Assembly: GCA_041660925.1 (NCBI GenBank)
Contig: JBAZVI010000001.1
Location: 248,001 to 312,000 of the forward strand
Origin: Elusimicrobiota bacterium
GTDB taxonomy: Bacteria > Elusimicrobiota > Elusimicrobia > UBA1565
Length of the DNA: 64,000 nt
Direction of reading: 5' to 3'
The translations under genes were made by a program, and so were the position numbers. Within the stretch, counting starts at the first letter, position 1. The number at the start of each line of letters is the position of its first letter. This document shows, one piece after another, positions 1 to 7,473 of this stretch. The notes beneath the pieces were generated by a model. It worked only from the letters and a program-made list of their open reading frames with translations. It ran no database searches and was not told where the DNA came from.

Positions 1-1
1 C

Positions 2-448
2 GTGGTGGCGATCATCGGGATCCTTGCCGCCATCGCCATCCCCAAGTTCGCCGACCTGGTCCGGAAATCCCAGGAGGGACAGGCCAAGGGGAACCTCGGC
101 TCCCTGCGCTCCGCGCTCTCGATCTACTACGCGGACATGGAAGGGAACTATCCGGGCGACTTCAACTCGCTGACGATCAACGGGAAATACCTCTCCGCCA
201 TCCCGAAGTCCAAGACCCCGAACTTCCATCCCGACAGCGCCGTCATCCGCCACAACCAGTACACGAACCCCTTCGGCTGCGGCTCGGGCTACTCCCTGGA
301 TACGGGGGATTGGATCTACTGGAGCGACGGCGGAGAGCTCTGCGCGGTCGTCGCTCCGCCGGCAGGGCAGAACCGGCATAACCAGGGAGACTTCTGGATC
401 GCCTGCAACCACACCGACACGAAGGGCTCGGCCTGGTCGAGCTACTGA
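2..448 (+). CDS. Type IV pilin-like protein (5' end outside window)
   Basis: Partial gene. The visible protein opens inside the hydrophobic N-terminal helix typical of type IV pilins and type II secretion pseudopilins (VVAIIGILAAIAIPKFADL), so the prepilin leader and peptidase cleavage site lie upstream of the window. Residues about 20-60 continue the amphipathic helix (KGNLGSLRSALSIYYADMEG), followed by a short globular head with three cysteines, two of which could form the usual pilin disulfide. The head is small, about 100 residues, as in GspG-like or minor pilins. Such proteins assemble at the inner membrane into pili or pseudopili. Which system it serves cannot be told because no assembly genes are in view. 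Confidence 0.88.
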   Translation: MVAIIGILAAIAIPKFADLVRKSQEGQAKGNLGSLRSALSIYYADMEGNYPGDFNSLTINGKYLSAIPKSKTPNFHPDSAVIRHNQYTNPFGCGSGYSLDTGDWIYWSDGGELCAVVAPPAGQNRHNQGDFWIACNHTDTKGSAWSSY

Positions 449-624
449 GCCGCGGCGGGATCGGCGGGAGAGAAGGCGGCCTTCACGCGGCGGACCGCGA
501 GGGGCAGGAGGAGCATCGCGGCGTCCGGAAGAGGCCCCTCCCGTGCTTCGAATATGCCACTATCATGGAGCCGGACGACGTGACCGGCTCCCTCCTCTGA
601 ATCCGACGACCTGAAAGGCGGAAC

Positions 625-789
625 ATGGACCTCAAGCAGTGCGACGCGAACACTCCGGCTTCGAGCTACACCGACGCTCATCGCTGCCTGAAGCGTCATG
701 GTGTCGAGCGATCCGGACGGCGGAACCTCTGCGCACACCACAGAGGGATGGCCTCGCGCAAAGGAGCGGAGTGGACCTCCCCGCGCTGA
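625..789 (+). CDS. Possible small ORF upstream of the histidine kinase
   Basis: A 54-codon frame beginning MDLKQCDANT, with the purine-rich sequence GAAAGGCGG a few bases before the ATG. It is basic, with many Arg and His residues and three Cys, and overlaps the preferred GTG start of the histidine kinase at 771 by 19 bases, so translation could be coupled. No domain is recognised. It might be a leader peptide or simply an open frame in GC-rich DNA; support is the start-site context only. Confidence 0.3.
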   Translation: MDLKQCDANTPASSYTDAHRCLKRHGVERSGRRNLCAHHRGMASRKGAEWTSPR

Positions 790-1700
790 GCGAAGAAGCC
801 CGCGGGGGCCGACTGGCCTTCGTCGGCGCGCGCCTGGTCTATCTCCTCGCGGCCCTGCCCTTCCTCGCCGACCGTCTCAAGTCCGGCCGTTGGATGACGG
901 ACATCCTCTCCCTGGCCGTCGACGCCATCCTGGTCGGAGTCATCATCGTCATCATCGCTCTCCTGCGCCGCGCCCGAAGGCGCGAGCGGCTCATCGACGG
1001 CCTCCGCAAGACGATGAACGAAGCCATCATCCACGACCTCAAGAACCCGATGACCTCCATCATGGCCTGCCTCTCCTGCCTCCGCCACGACGCGCCCGGC
1101 CCCGAGCTGCAGGGCAAGCTTTTGCGCCTCGCCGAGCACAGCTGCCGCTCGCAGATGGCGCTGCTGGAGACGCTCGTGGACACCAGCCGCATGGAGCAGG
1201 GCGAGCTGGCGGTGCGCCGGGAGCCCTTCGCCGTCCAGGGCTTCCTCAACGACGTCCTCGACGACGCCCGGGGCGCGGCGTCCTACCTCGGCGTCTCGCT
1301 GAAGGAGACGATCGATTCGGACATCCCGGCCGACCTGCAGGCCGATGCGGAGCTCCTGCGCCGGGTCCTGGCCAACCTCATCCACAACGCCCTCAAGTAC
1401 ACGCCCGCCGGCGGCAGCGTCTCCCTGGACATCCGCATGGAAGCGGGACGCCTGCGCTTCGCGGTCACGGACACGGGGATCGGGATCGGACCCAAGCACC
1501 TGGAGCGGCTCTTCGGGAAGTACTACCGGGTGGAAGGCAGCGACCAGACGATGCGCCGCGGCAGCGGTCTGGGGCTGTATTTCTGCCGGCTGGCCGTCGA
1601 AGCGCACGGCGGGACGATCCGCGTGACCAGCAAGATCGACAAGGGGACCACCATCACTTTCGACATCCCCGGGACCGTCCGAGAGGTGCGCGCATCATGA
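771..1700 (+). CDS. Membrane histidine kinase
   Basis: Sensor kinase of two-component type, about 309 aa from the GTG at 771, chosen because AAGGAG lies 4 nt upstream and the longer frame adds only a low-complexity N-terminus. Two membrane segments (residues about 16-34 and 45-65) with almost no periplasmic loop suggest intramembrane or cytoplasmic sensing. The HisKA H-box is EAIIHDLKNPMTSI with phospho-accepting His near residue 88. The ATPase domain shows the N box (ANLIHNALKY), G1 (DTGIGIG) and G2 (RGSGLGL). Its TGA overlaps the ATG of the response regulator (ATGA), so the two are co-translated partners. The signal sensed is unknown. Confidence 0.9.
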   Translation: MDLPALSEEARGGRLAFVGARLVYLLAALPFLADRLKSGRWMTDILSLAVDAILVGVIIVIIALLRRARRRERLIDGLRKTMNEAIIHDLKNPMTSIMACLSCLRHDAPGPELQGKLLRLAEHSCRSQMALLETLVDTSRMEQGELAVRREPFAVQGFLNDVLDDARGAASYLGVSLKETIDSDIPADLQADAELLRRVLANLIHNALKYTPAGGSVSLDIRMEAGRLRFAVTDTGIGIGPKHLERLFGKYYRVEGSDQTMRRGSGLGLYFCRLAVEAHGGTIRVTSKIDKGTTITFDIPGTVREVRAS

Positions 1701-2098
1701 GCCCAGACGGCCCGAAGCCCCGCCGGAACCTGCTGGTCGTCGACGACGACAGCGTCATCCGCACCCTGCTGCACGCCGCGCTGGAGCAGAAGTACGACGT
1801 CCAGTGCGTCCCCAACGGGCCGGACGTACCCGCCCTCATCGAGAAGCGCAAGCCCGACCTCGTGCTCCTGGACATCAACATGCCCGGCAGCGACGGCTAC
1901 GCCCTCTGTTCCGCGATCCGCGCCCAGACGGAACGGCTCCTCCTGCCCATCCTCTTCATGACGGTCTGCCACTACGACAAAGGCTTCTTCGACGGCTTGC
2001 GCACGGGGGGCAACGCCCTCATCCGCAAACCCTTCGAGCTGCCCGTGCTCAAGAGCCGCATCGACGCCTTGCTCAAGCCCCCCCCCTCTCCCGTCTGA
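1697..2098 (+). CDS. Single-domain response regulator
   Basis: A 133-aa receiver protein with no output domain. The acidic pocket is DDD at residues 16-18, the phospho-acceptor is Asp59 (LVLLDINMPG), with the switch Thr89 (FMT) and conserved Lys111 (RKP). It starts at the ATG overlapping the kinase stop codon, so it is almost certainly the kinase's cognate regulator. Because it lacks a DNA-binding or enzymatic domain it probably acts by protein contact or as part of a phosphorelay, like CheY or Spo0F types. The C-terminus ends in a short proline run. Confidence 0.9.
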   Translation: MSPDGPKPRRNLLVVDDDSVIRTLLHAALEQKYDVQCVPNGPDVPALIEKRKPDLVLLDINMPGSDGYALCSAIRAQTERLLLPILFMTVCHYDKGFFDGLRTGGNALIRKPFELPVLKSRIDALLKPPPSPV

Positions 2099-2141
2099 CG
2101 GGCGACACTTTCGCCGCCGGATTTCGTCTAATATGCGCCTC

Positions 2142-3128
2142 ATGATCCGCCACGAGTCCGCCGTCCGAAGGACGCTCCCCCTCGCCGCCGCGCTCCTCTT
2201 CCTGTCCGCCGCCTCCTCCCGCGCACAGGAACGGGGAGAAGGCCTGGCCTCCATGACGAACCCGGGAGACGGCGCCCGCTACGCCCTCACCCTGGTCCCC
2301 GCCGTCCATGATGCGCCGAGCATGGTCCGTCAGGAAGCGGGCGGGTCGAAGATCGTCCTGCAGGACGGCTCCGACACCTGGACGGTCAACGGACGCGCGA
2401 GCGAGCTGGAGCTCAGCCGCTCTCCGGTCGTCGCCGGTACGGGTCTCGTCGTGCCCGCGAAGCTGTGGAACCTGCAGGGGGGCGGGACCTTCTTCCGCAA
2501 GAACGGGGAGCGCAAGAACTGGGGAGTCCAGCTGGGCCTCGGGTCCGCGAGCAACCTGCCCTTCCACTCCCTGCGCGAGACCGAGGTGCGGGCGACCGCG
2601 CATCGGGAGTTCCCGAGCCGGGCGCGGGACTCCTGGATGCTCTTCCTCGCCTACTCCAACAACCGGTCCTTCGCGAACAACATCCCCTTCCCGGGCGCGG
2701 CGTACGTCTTCCGCGAGCCCCTTCCGGGCCTCGAGGCGACGATCGGGCTCCCCTTCATGTCGGCGTCCTACAAGCCCAACGAGGATTGGCGCGCGAGCTT
2801 CTCCCTCTTCGGTCCCACGAACGTCTCCCTCCAGGGAGACCGGCGTCTCGTCTCCGAGACCTGGGCCTACGCGCGCTGGGAGCGGAACCCTTCCCAATGG
2901 CTCCGGGCCGACCGCGCGCAGCGCACGGACCGCCTGGTCTACGACCAGCAGGAAGTCCGCGCCGGCGTCCGCACGAAGTTCGAGAACGGCTTCTCGGTGG
3001 ACGCGTCGCTGGGACGCGACTTCAACCGCCGCTTCTACGAGAGCCGGGACGCCAACCGCTCCAGCGTCCCGAAAGCCGAACTCGCCGACGCCTGGTCCCT
3101 CGCCCTGCGCCTCTCCTGGCGCAGATAG
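2142..3128 (+). CDS. Exported protein of unknown function, beta-strand rich
   Basis: About 328 aa with a clear signal peptide (LPLAAALLFLSAASSRA). The mature part is rich in alternating aromatic/polar stretches such as WMLFLAYSNNRSF and WSLALRLSWRR, ending in an aromatic/arginine strand as many outer-membrane beta-barrels do. An outer-membrane barrel or porin-like role is plausible but no family is recognised. The ATG at 2142 is preferred over the in-frame ATG at 2133 because a -10-like TAATAT at 2129-2134 ends 7 nt before it, matching the leaderless pattern seen across the window. It lies 43 nt after the response regulator. Confidence 0.75.
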   Translation: MIRHESAVRRTLPLAAALLFLSAASSRAQERGEGLASMTNPGDGARYALTLVPAVHDAPSMVRQEAGGSKIVLQDGSDTWTVNGRASELELSRSPVVAGTGLVVPAKLWNLQGGGTFFRKNGERKNWGVQLGLGSASNLPFHSLRETEVRATAHREFPSRARDSWMLFLAYSNNRSFANNIPFPGAAYVFREPLPGLEATIGLPFMSASYKPNEDWRASFSLFGPTNVSLQGDRRLVSETWAYARWERNPSQWLRADRAQRTDRLVYDQQEVRAGVRTKFENGFSVDASLGRDFNRRFYESRDANRSSVPKAELADAWSLALRLSWRR

Positions 3129-3177
3129 ACGAGCCGGCGCGAGGCGCGTGAAGCGCCCCGCGCCGGCTTCTACGGCT

Positions 3178-3339
3178 TCAGCGGCGCGCCTTCCCGGAGT
3201 CCCTGCTCTCCGAGGTCTTTGAGGCGCAGCAGCACGCCAGCGAGGACAGGCAGTCCTTGATCTTCTCTCCGGTGATCTCCAACCGGAGTCCCTTCTCCGT
3301 CTCCGTGACGTCCACGGTGCAGCACTTCTTCTCTTTCAT
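3178..3339 (-). CDS. Small cysteine-rich protein downstream of arsR-type gene
   Basis: A 53-aa protein beginning MKEKKCCTVDVTETEKGLRL, preceded by a strong Shine-Dalgarno AAGGAGG. It has a CC pair at residues 6-7, a Cys at about 30 and a CCC cluster at 37-39, a layout suited to binding thiophilic metal or metalloid ions. It lies 56 nt downstream of, and on the same strand as, a Cys-rich ArsR/SmtB repressor, so it is probably co-transcribed with and controlled by it. A role as a metal chaperone, buffer or co-sensor is inference. The gene is short but the start context and Cys pattern support it. Confidence 0.72.
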   Translation of the reverse strand: MKEKKCCTVDVTETEKGLRLEITGEKIKDCLSSLACCCASKTSESRDSGKARR

Positions 3340-3362
3340 GACGTCCTCCTTTCATTGACATA

Positions 3363-3389
3363 TTGAGACCCGTCTATTCGTGGTCTCAA
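3363..3389. promoter_or_regulatory. Inverted repeat between arsR-type gene and Cys-rich gene
   Basis: Perfect 8-bp arms TTGAGACC and GGTCTCAA separated by 11 nt, in the 56-nt gap between the two genes. On the minus strand a run of eight T precedes rather than follows the hairpin, so it does not look like a normal terminator of arsR. It may be a processing site or weak regulatory hairpin in the dicistronic mRNA. Confidence 0.45.
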
Positions 3390-3395
3390 AAAAAA

Positions 3396-3698
3396 TCATT
3401 CCCCGCTCGCATCTCCTTCGCCTTTCCCCACGAACCTCTTCATGAATCCGGAACAGCAGGAGGAGACGCAACATGGGTTGAGCCGGTAGAAGACCTCCTT
3501 GCCCTCCTTGCGGCACTCCACGACCTTCGCATGCCGGAGTACGCCGAGATGATGGGAGATGGAAGGCTGCTTCATCTTGAAGTGCCGGCAGATCTCCGAG
3601 ACCGACAGTTCCCCCCGCGCCAGGAGCTGCATGATCTTGACGCGGTTGGCGTCGGCCACGGCCTTGAAGAAGCTGCAGCAATCGAATTCGGGATTCAT
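3396..3698 (-). CDS. ArsR/SmtB-family metal(loid)-sensing repressor
   Basis: A 100-aa winged-helix repressor. The recognition helix region is SVSEICRHFKMKQPSISHHLGVLRHAKVV in outline, and the wing is VECRKEGKEVFYRL. The classic ArsR metal motif ELCVCDL appears here as ELSVSEI, without cysteines. Instead there is a CC pair near the N-terminus (FDCCSFF) and CCxxxCC near the C-terminus (NPCCVSSCC), suggesting a relocated sensing site as found in several ArsR subtypes. A perfect palindrome sits 3 nt upstream of the ATG and is the likely autoregulatory operator. The downstream Cys-rich gene is probably in the same operon. Confidence 0.92.
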   Translation of the reverse strand: MNPEFDCCSFFKAVADANRVKIMQLLARGELSVSEICRHFKMKQPSISHHLGVLRHAKVVECRKEGKEVFYRLNPCCVSSCCSGFMKRFVGKGEGDASGE

Positions 3699-3701
3699 AA
3701 C

Positions 3702-3721
3702 ATATAGACTTCTGTCTATAT
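3702..3721. promoter_or_regulatory. ArsR-type operator palindrome
   Basis: Perfect inverted repeat ATATAGAC-TTCT-GTCTATAT, 8-bp arms with a 4-nt centre, ending 3 nt before the arsR start codon. ArsR-family proteins bind AT-rich imperfect palindromes over their own promoters. Its position over the probable -10/start region would block transcription of both arsR and the small Cys-rich gene. Confidence 0.85.
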
Positions 3722-3744
3722 TTTAACCCCTCTCCCTGCGGAAG

Positions 3745-5118
3745 TCAAGCCGCGCCGGAACCCACGTGGTCCAGGTACCCGTTGCGCAGCGCGGACATCA
3801 CCTTCGGAGTGAGCCGGATCATCTGGAAGGCTCGCGTCCAGCCGTATCTTCGGAGTATCCCCAGCTGACGGTACGGCGGGATCGCGCGTTCGTAGAGCCC
3901 GGCGAACTCCTCATAGAACTCCTCGAGCGGCAGGCGGGTCGGCAGAAGGGCATGCAGCAGATCGAAGAGTTCGGGCTTGCGGCTGAGCAGTTCCCTTTCC
4001 CGCTCGGCGTAGAGCTGCGTGCCCGGGAACGGCGTGAGCACCGAGAAGCCCGCATACTGGAGGCCCAGGCGCCGGACGAACGCGGCGAGCTCCCGGAAAT
4101 CCTCGCGCGTGAAGTCCGGCTCGACGATGAGCGAGCCGTAGAGGAGGATCCCGAGGTCCCGGAGGATCTTCGCCGCGGCGAGCTGCTGCTCGACCGTGGT
4201 CCCCTTCTTCATCCCGGCGAGACGCCGGTCCGAGAAGCTCTCCAGGCCGACGAAGACCTGCTCGAGGCCGATCGCGCGCCATTTCGCGAAGAGCGCGGGA
4301 TGCCTCACGATGGTGTCGACGCGCGCGTAGAGGAAGTACTTCTTGCGCACGCCGGCGGCCCGGATGGCGTCGGCCAGGCGGCTCATCCGCTCCGCGTCGA
4401 CCATGGACTCGTCGTCGCAGAAGAAGACGTTCTGCTCGGAGAGGGTCTTGAGCTCCTCGACCACCGACTCCGGCGTCCGCCGCAGATACCTCGAACCCGT
4501 GATGGACCAGAGCGCGCAGAAATTGCATCGCGACGAGCAGCCGAGCGAGGTCCGGACGGACGCCAGGGGCTTCAGCCACTCTCCGAAATAGCGCTCCCTG
4601 TGCCGAGCGGTGAGCGAGCGGTCGGGGAACGGCAGCGCGTCGAGATCGGCGTAGGGCCGCGGAGCGGTCCACCGCATCGGCGACCCCGGGAGCGCCAGCC
4701 CGCGGACGTCGTCGAGCGGACGCCCCTGCCGTCGCCGCTCCAGCAGTTCCCTCATCGCGAACACTCCCTCGCCGACGACCACGACATCGACCGCGGGCGA
4801 GTCGAAGTCCTCGGGCCGGACGGACGCGTGGTGGCCTCCGACGACGACGAACGTCTCCGGCGCGAGGAGCTTCAGACGCTCGGCCGCCCGGAGGGTCCAG
4901 GGGACGTTCACGGTGAACGCGGTGAGCCCCACCGCGTCCGGACGCATGCGCCGGACCGTCCCGTCGAGGTCGGAGTCGAAACGGGCGTCGAACACCTCCA
5001 CCGCGTGCCCGTCCTCCTTCAGGCCCGCCCCGACGTACTCGAGGGCCAGCGGCTCGTACGCGAAGATGTGGCGCGAGAACTCCGGCACGGAAGGAGGCTG
5101 GATCAGCAGGACTCTCAT
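3745..5118 (-). CDS. B12-binding domain radical SAM enzyme
   Basis: 457 aa starting MRVLLIQPPSVPEF, the usual opening of a cobalamin-binding Rossmann domain (residues 1-150, with VVVGGHHAS near 100). The radical SAM cluster motif is CSSRCNFC (CxxxCxxC) near residue 200, followed by a TIM-barrel with the GLESFSD element. Members of this class methylate or rearrange lipids, tetrapyrroles and antibiotics using methylcobalamin; the exact substrate cannot be deduced. The start is the ATG at 5118; the open frame upstream is low-complexity. It follows the TetR gene by 67 nt on the same strand, so it may be part of that regulator's operon, and a B12 receptor is encoded near 40 kb. Confidence 0.88.
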   Translation of the reverse strand: MRVLLIQPPSVPEFSRHIFAYEPLALEYVGAGLKEDGHAVEVFDARFDSDLDGTVRRMRPDAVGLTAFTVNVPWTLRAAERLKLLAPETFVVVGGHHASVRPEDFDSPAVDVVVVGEGVFAMRELLERRRQGRPLDDVRGLALPGSPMRWTAPRPYADLDALPFPDRSLTARHRERYFGEWLKPLASVRTSLGCSSRCNFCALWSITGSRYLRRTPESVVEELKTLSEQNVFFCDDESMVDAERMSRLADAIRAAGVRKKYFLYARVDTIVRHPALFAKWRAIGLEQVFVGLESFSDRRLAGMKKGTTVEQQLAAAKILRDLGILLYGSLIVEPDFTREDFRELAAFVRRLGLQYAGFSVLTPFPGTQLYAERERELLSRKPELFDLLHALLPTRLPLEEFYEEFAGLYERAIPPYRQLGILRRYGWTRAFQMIRLTPKVMSALRNGYLDHVGSGAA

Positions 5119-5185
5119 TCCCCGAACCACGCGACGGACGGGCCGACTCCTGGGCGGCAGCCGAGCGCCGCCTCGCCGCGAAGCG

Positions 5186-5800
5186 TCACGCGCGAAGGCC
5201 CTTCGTGACGAGGCCGATCCCCTGCGCGAGCAGCTTGCACAGCGGCATGCGCACGGGAGAGAGATGCCAGCCGAGGACGGTCGAGTAGTAGACCCCGGCC
5301 AACGCCTGCGCGGCGAGCTCCGAGGAGACCTTGGAACGGAATCCGCCCTTTTGTTGCCCGTCGAGGACGAGGCCGTCCAGGAGCCGCACGAAACGGAGCT
5401 GGTTCGCAAGGTCCGTCTGCGCTCCTCCAGGAGAGGCGACCAGAAGCCGGATGCCGAGCCGGCTGATCTCGCGGTTCTCCTCATGCCAGCGCCCCGCGGA
5501 CTCGAAGAGCGCCAGGATCCGCTCCTCGGCGCCCGCGCCTTTCATGGAAGGATCGGTCAGCGCCTCCTCCATCGCCTGGAGGACCATGCTCCCGAGTTCG
5601 CACATGACGGCTTCCTTCGTCGGAAAATGCGTGAAGAACGTCCCCTTCGCGACGTCCGCCGCCTCGGTGATCTCCGAGACGGTCGTGTTCTCGAAGCCTT
5701 TTTTAAGGAAGAGCTTGAGCGCCGCCTCGAAAAGCCTTCTTCGCGTCTCGAGGGCGCGTCTTTGCGAGCGGTCCAGCGTCCTCCCGCTGTTCACAAGCAT
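5186..5800 (-). CDS. TetR/AcrR-family repressor
   Basis: 204 aa. The N-terminal helix-turn-helix (residues about 25-70: TVSEITEAADVAKGTFFTHF) is characteristic of TetR regulators, followed by a variable all-helical ligand-binding domain. It is divergent from the ferredoxin-nitroreductase, and only 47 nt separate the two starts. That gap holds a 30-bp double palindrome. A TATGAT hexamer ends 5 nt before the ATG, suggesting a near-leaderless transcript. It likely represses itself, the nitroreductase and perhaps the downstream radical SAM gene; the inducer is unknown. Confidence 0.92.
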   Translation of the reverse strand: MLVNSGRTLDRSQRRALETRRRLFEAALKLFLKKGFENTTVSEITEAADVAKGTFFTHFPTKEAVMCELGSMVLQAMEEALTDPSMKGAGAEERILALFESAGRWHEENREISRLGIRLLVASPGGAQTDLANQLRFVRLLDGLVLDGQQKGGFRSKVSSELAAQALAGVYYSTVLGWHLSPVRMPLCKLLAQGIGLVTKGLRA

Positions 5801-5805
5801 AGATT

Positions 5806-5811
5806 ATCATA
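5806..5811 (-). promoter_or_regulatory. -10 element of the TetR gene
   Basis: TATGAT on the minus strand, 5 nt before the TetR start codon. It abuts the TATAAT of the divergent promoter with no gap, so the two promoters overlap and would compete for polymerase. Confidence 0.55.
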
Positions 5812-5817
5812 TATAAT
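5812..5817 (+). promoter_or_regulatory. -10 element of the nitroreductase gene
   Basis: Consensus TATAAT, 30 nt upstream of the ATG at 5848. The transcription start would fall inside the TetR operator palindrome. Confidence 0.65.
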
Positions 5818-5845
5818 GACCCTGGTCAATTCTGACCAGGGTCAT
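5816..5845. promoter_or_regulatory. TetR operator, nested double palindrome
   Basis: A perfect inverted repeat with 13-bp arms around ATTC. Each arm itself contains a near-palindrome, TGACCCTGGTCA and TGACCAGGGTCA (TGACC-NN-GGTCA), so two dimer sites sit 16 bp apart, centre to centre. It covers the region from the nitroreductase -10 to 2 nt before its ATG, a typical place for TetR-family repression. Confidence 0.9.
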
Positions 5846-5847
5846 AA

Positions 5848-6699
5848 ATGAACACAAAACCGACGATCGACGATGGACGCTGCACCTCCTGCGGCCGCTG
5901 CGCGGAGGTCTGTCCCCTCAACTTCATCCCGGTCCCCGGCGGCAAGCCCAGGGTCGCCGAAACCGCTGCGGACACCTGCATGCTCTGCGGTCACTGCGTC
6001 GCCGTCTGCCCGAGCGGCGCCATCCGCCATACGGGACTGGAGGGCCTCGAGTTCCCCTCCACGGAGCGGAAGGCCGACCTCGGACAGTTCATGGCCCTGC
6101 TCGAATCGCGCCGCTCCCGCCGGGAATTCTCGGGCCGGGAGCTCTCCCGACAGGACGTCTCGACCCTGCTCGCCGCCGGCGCTCAGGCGGCCAACGGTCT
6201 CAACCGACGCAACGTCCATTACACGGTCCTCACGGACAGGAAGGTCCTCCGCGAGCTCGCTCAGCGGATCGGACGGCAGACCGCGGAATTCGCGGACCGG
6301 CTCGAGAGCCCGCTCTGGCGGGCGTTCTTCAGACTGCTCATGGGCGCGCAGTACCGTGAGTTCAGACCCTTCATCCCCCTCTTCAAGCCCATGGCGGAGG
6401 AGTTCCGCAGGGGACGGGACGTGGTCTGCTACGACGCGCCCTGCGCCATCCTGATCCACACCCGGCGCGGAGACCTCTGCGGCGGCGAGGACGCCGTATA
6501 CTGCGGGGCGAACATCCTGCTGGCCGCCGAGGCGATGGGCCTGGGCGCCTGCGTCATCGGCTTCCTCACCGAGCCCCTGAACCGCGACAAAGCGCTGGCG
6601 CGCCTGGCCGGCCTCCCTCCTGGGGACACGGTCCGCACGAGCATCGTGGTAGGCCACCCCCGCTTCCCCTACGCCCGAGGGATACGGCGCCCCCATTAG
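5848..6699 (+). CDS. Ferredoxin-nitroreductase fusion protein
   Basis: 283 aa. Residues 1-65 form a two-[4Fe-4S] ferredoxin domain with motifs CTSCGRCAEVCP and CMLCGHCVAVCP. The rest is an FMN nitroreductase fold (SRRSRREFSGRELS opening; GANILLAAEAMGLGACVIGF cofactor/dimer region). Such ferredoxin-fused nitroreductases are common in anaerobes and reduce nitroaromatics, quinones or flavins with low-potential electrons. It is controlled by the divergent TetR gene, judging from the operator over its promoter, so induction by a toxic or redox-active small molecule is the simplest reading. Confidence 0.93.
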   Translation: MNTKPTIDDGRCTSCGRCAEVCPLNFIPVPGGKPRVAETAADTCMLCGHCVAVCPSGAIRHTGLEGLEFPSTERKADLGQFMALLESRRSRREFSGRELSRQDVSTLLAAGAQAANGLNRRNVHYTVLTDRKVLRELAQRIGRQTAEFADRLESPLWRAFFRLLMGAQYREFRPFIPLFKPMAEEFRRGRDVVCYDAPCAILIHTRRGDLCGGEDAVYCGANILLAAEAMGLGACVIGFLTEPLNRDKALARLAGLPPGDTVRTSIVVGHPRFPYARGIRRPH

Positions 6700-6731
6700 G
6701 ATAACGCCCACTACAGTTCCTTGACTCCCCC
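6689..6731 (+). repeat. Dispersed repeat copy A
   Basis: About 40 bp (beginning CCCCATTAGGAT and continuing CACTACAGTTCCTTGACTCC) that recurs near 8449-8490 with roughly five mismatches. This copy contains the nitroreductase stop codon. The remainder of the 6700-6811 gap shows nothing else clear. Confidence 0.6.
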
Positions 6732-6811
6732 TCCTGCGGGTGTCCGCAATCCGTGTCGCGGACTCTGGCGCTATCAGGGCCGGGGTGCCAGCGTGGGCAG
6801 TGGGAGGGGGT

Positions 6812-7420
6812 TCAGCGCGACTCGATGCGCAGGGTCTCGACCATGACGCGGATGTCGGACGCGACGACCTCGTCGGGATGGCTCCGTGCGAACTCGCGGG
6901 CGGCCGCCTCGGGGTCCCGCACGCCCGACACGTCCAGATGGACCCAGAGCCCGCTCATGGCGGGATTCACATGGAAGGATAGCTTGGCCCCGTCGGGAAG
7001 GACGGAGCGCAGCCCCTCGGCCTGCGCCCGGTAGACGAACGGATCGAAATGGACCCCGAGCCGTCCGCCTTCGTACTCTGCGACCTCCGAGACGGCCGGC
7101 TGGGCGCGCAACGCGCGCAGGAGGCGCATCTTCCCGAATCCGTTCTTGATCCGCGCCAGCGCGTCCTCGGGCGCCGGCGGAAGGACGACCTCGACCGCCC
7201 GCACCGCCTCGTTGTCCTGGTAACTCAGGACCTTGTAGCCCGTAGAAGCCAGGAACGTCTCGGCGCGCGTGCGCGTCTGCGCCGCGTCGGCTCCCTGAAA
7301 CGGCGCCATCCGGAGTTCGACGAACATGAAGGGGACCGGCACGGAATCCTGTGCCGCTGACGTCGCACAGAACCCCAGCGCCAGCAGCGCGCCGAGCCGG
7401 ACTCCCGTTTTTCGAAGCAT
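6812..7420 (-). CDS. Exported protein of unknown function
   Basis: 202 aa from the ATG at 7420, with signal peptide RLGALLALGFCATSAAQ. The mature protein is a single mixed alpha/beta domain of about 180 residues with no Cys after processing; no family is recognised. The start is chosen from the signal peptide and from TATCCT ending 7 nt before the ATG. The next gene upstream on this strand stops 53 nt away at 7474, so the two exported proteins are neighbours and may act together in the periplasm. Confidence 0.7.
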   Translation of the reverse strand: MLRKTGVRLGALLALGFCATSAAQDSVPVPFMFVELRMAPFQGADAAQTRTRAETFLASTGYKVLSYQDNEAVRAVEVVLPPAPEDALARIKNGFGKMRLLRALRAQPAVSEVAEYEGGRLGVHFDPFVYRAQAEGLRSVLPDGAKLSFHVNPAMSGLWVHLDVSGVRDPEAAAREFARSHPDEVVASDIRVMVETLRIESR

Positions 7421-7473
7421 TAAGACCAGGATATCAGCGGATTCCCGCACGCGCAAGGCCTCGGGGTCGGCCG

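Noticed and set aside
442..741. Minus-strand frame between the pilin and the kinase
   Set aside because: No ribosome site, no similarity to any family, overlaps the better-supported plus-strand features.
3363..3389. Terminator of the arsR-type gene
   Set aside because: The T-run precedes the hairpin on the relevant strand, so it would not act as an intrinsic terminator; kept only as an inverted repeat.
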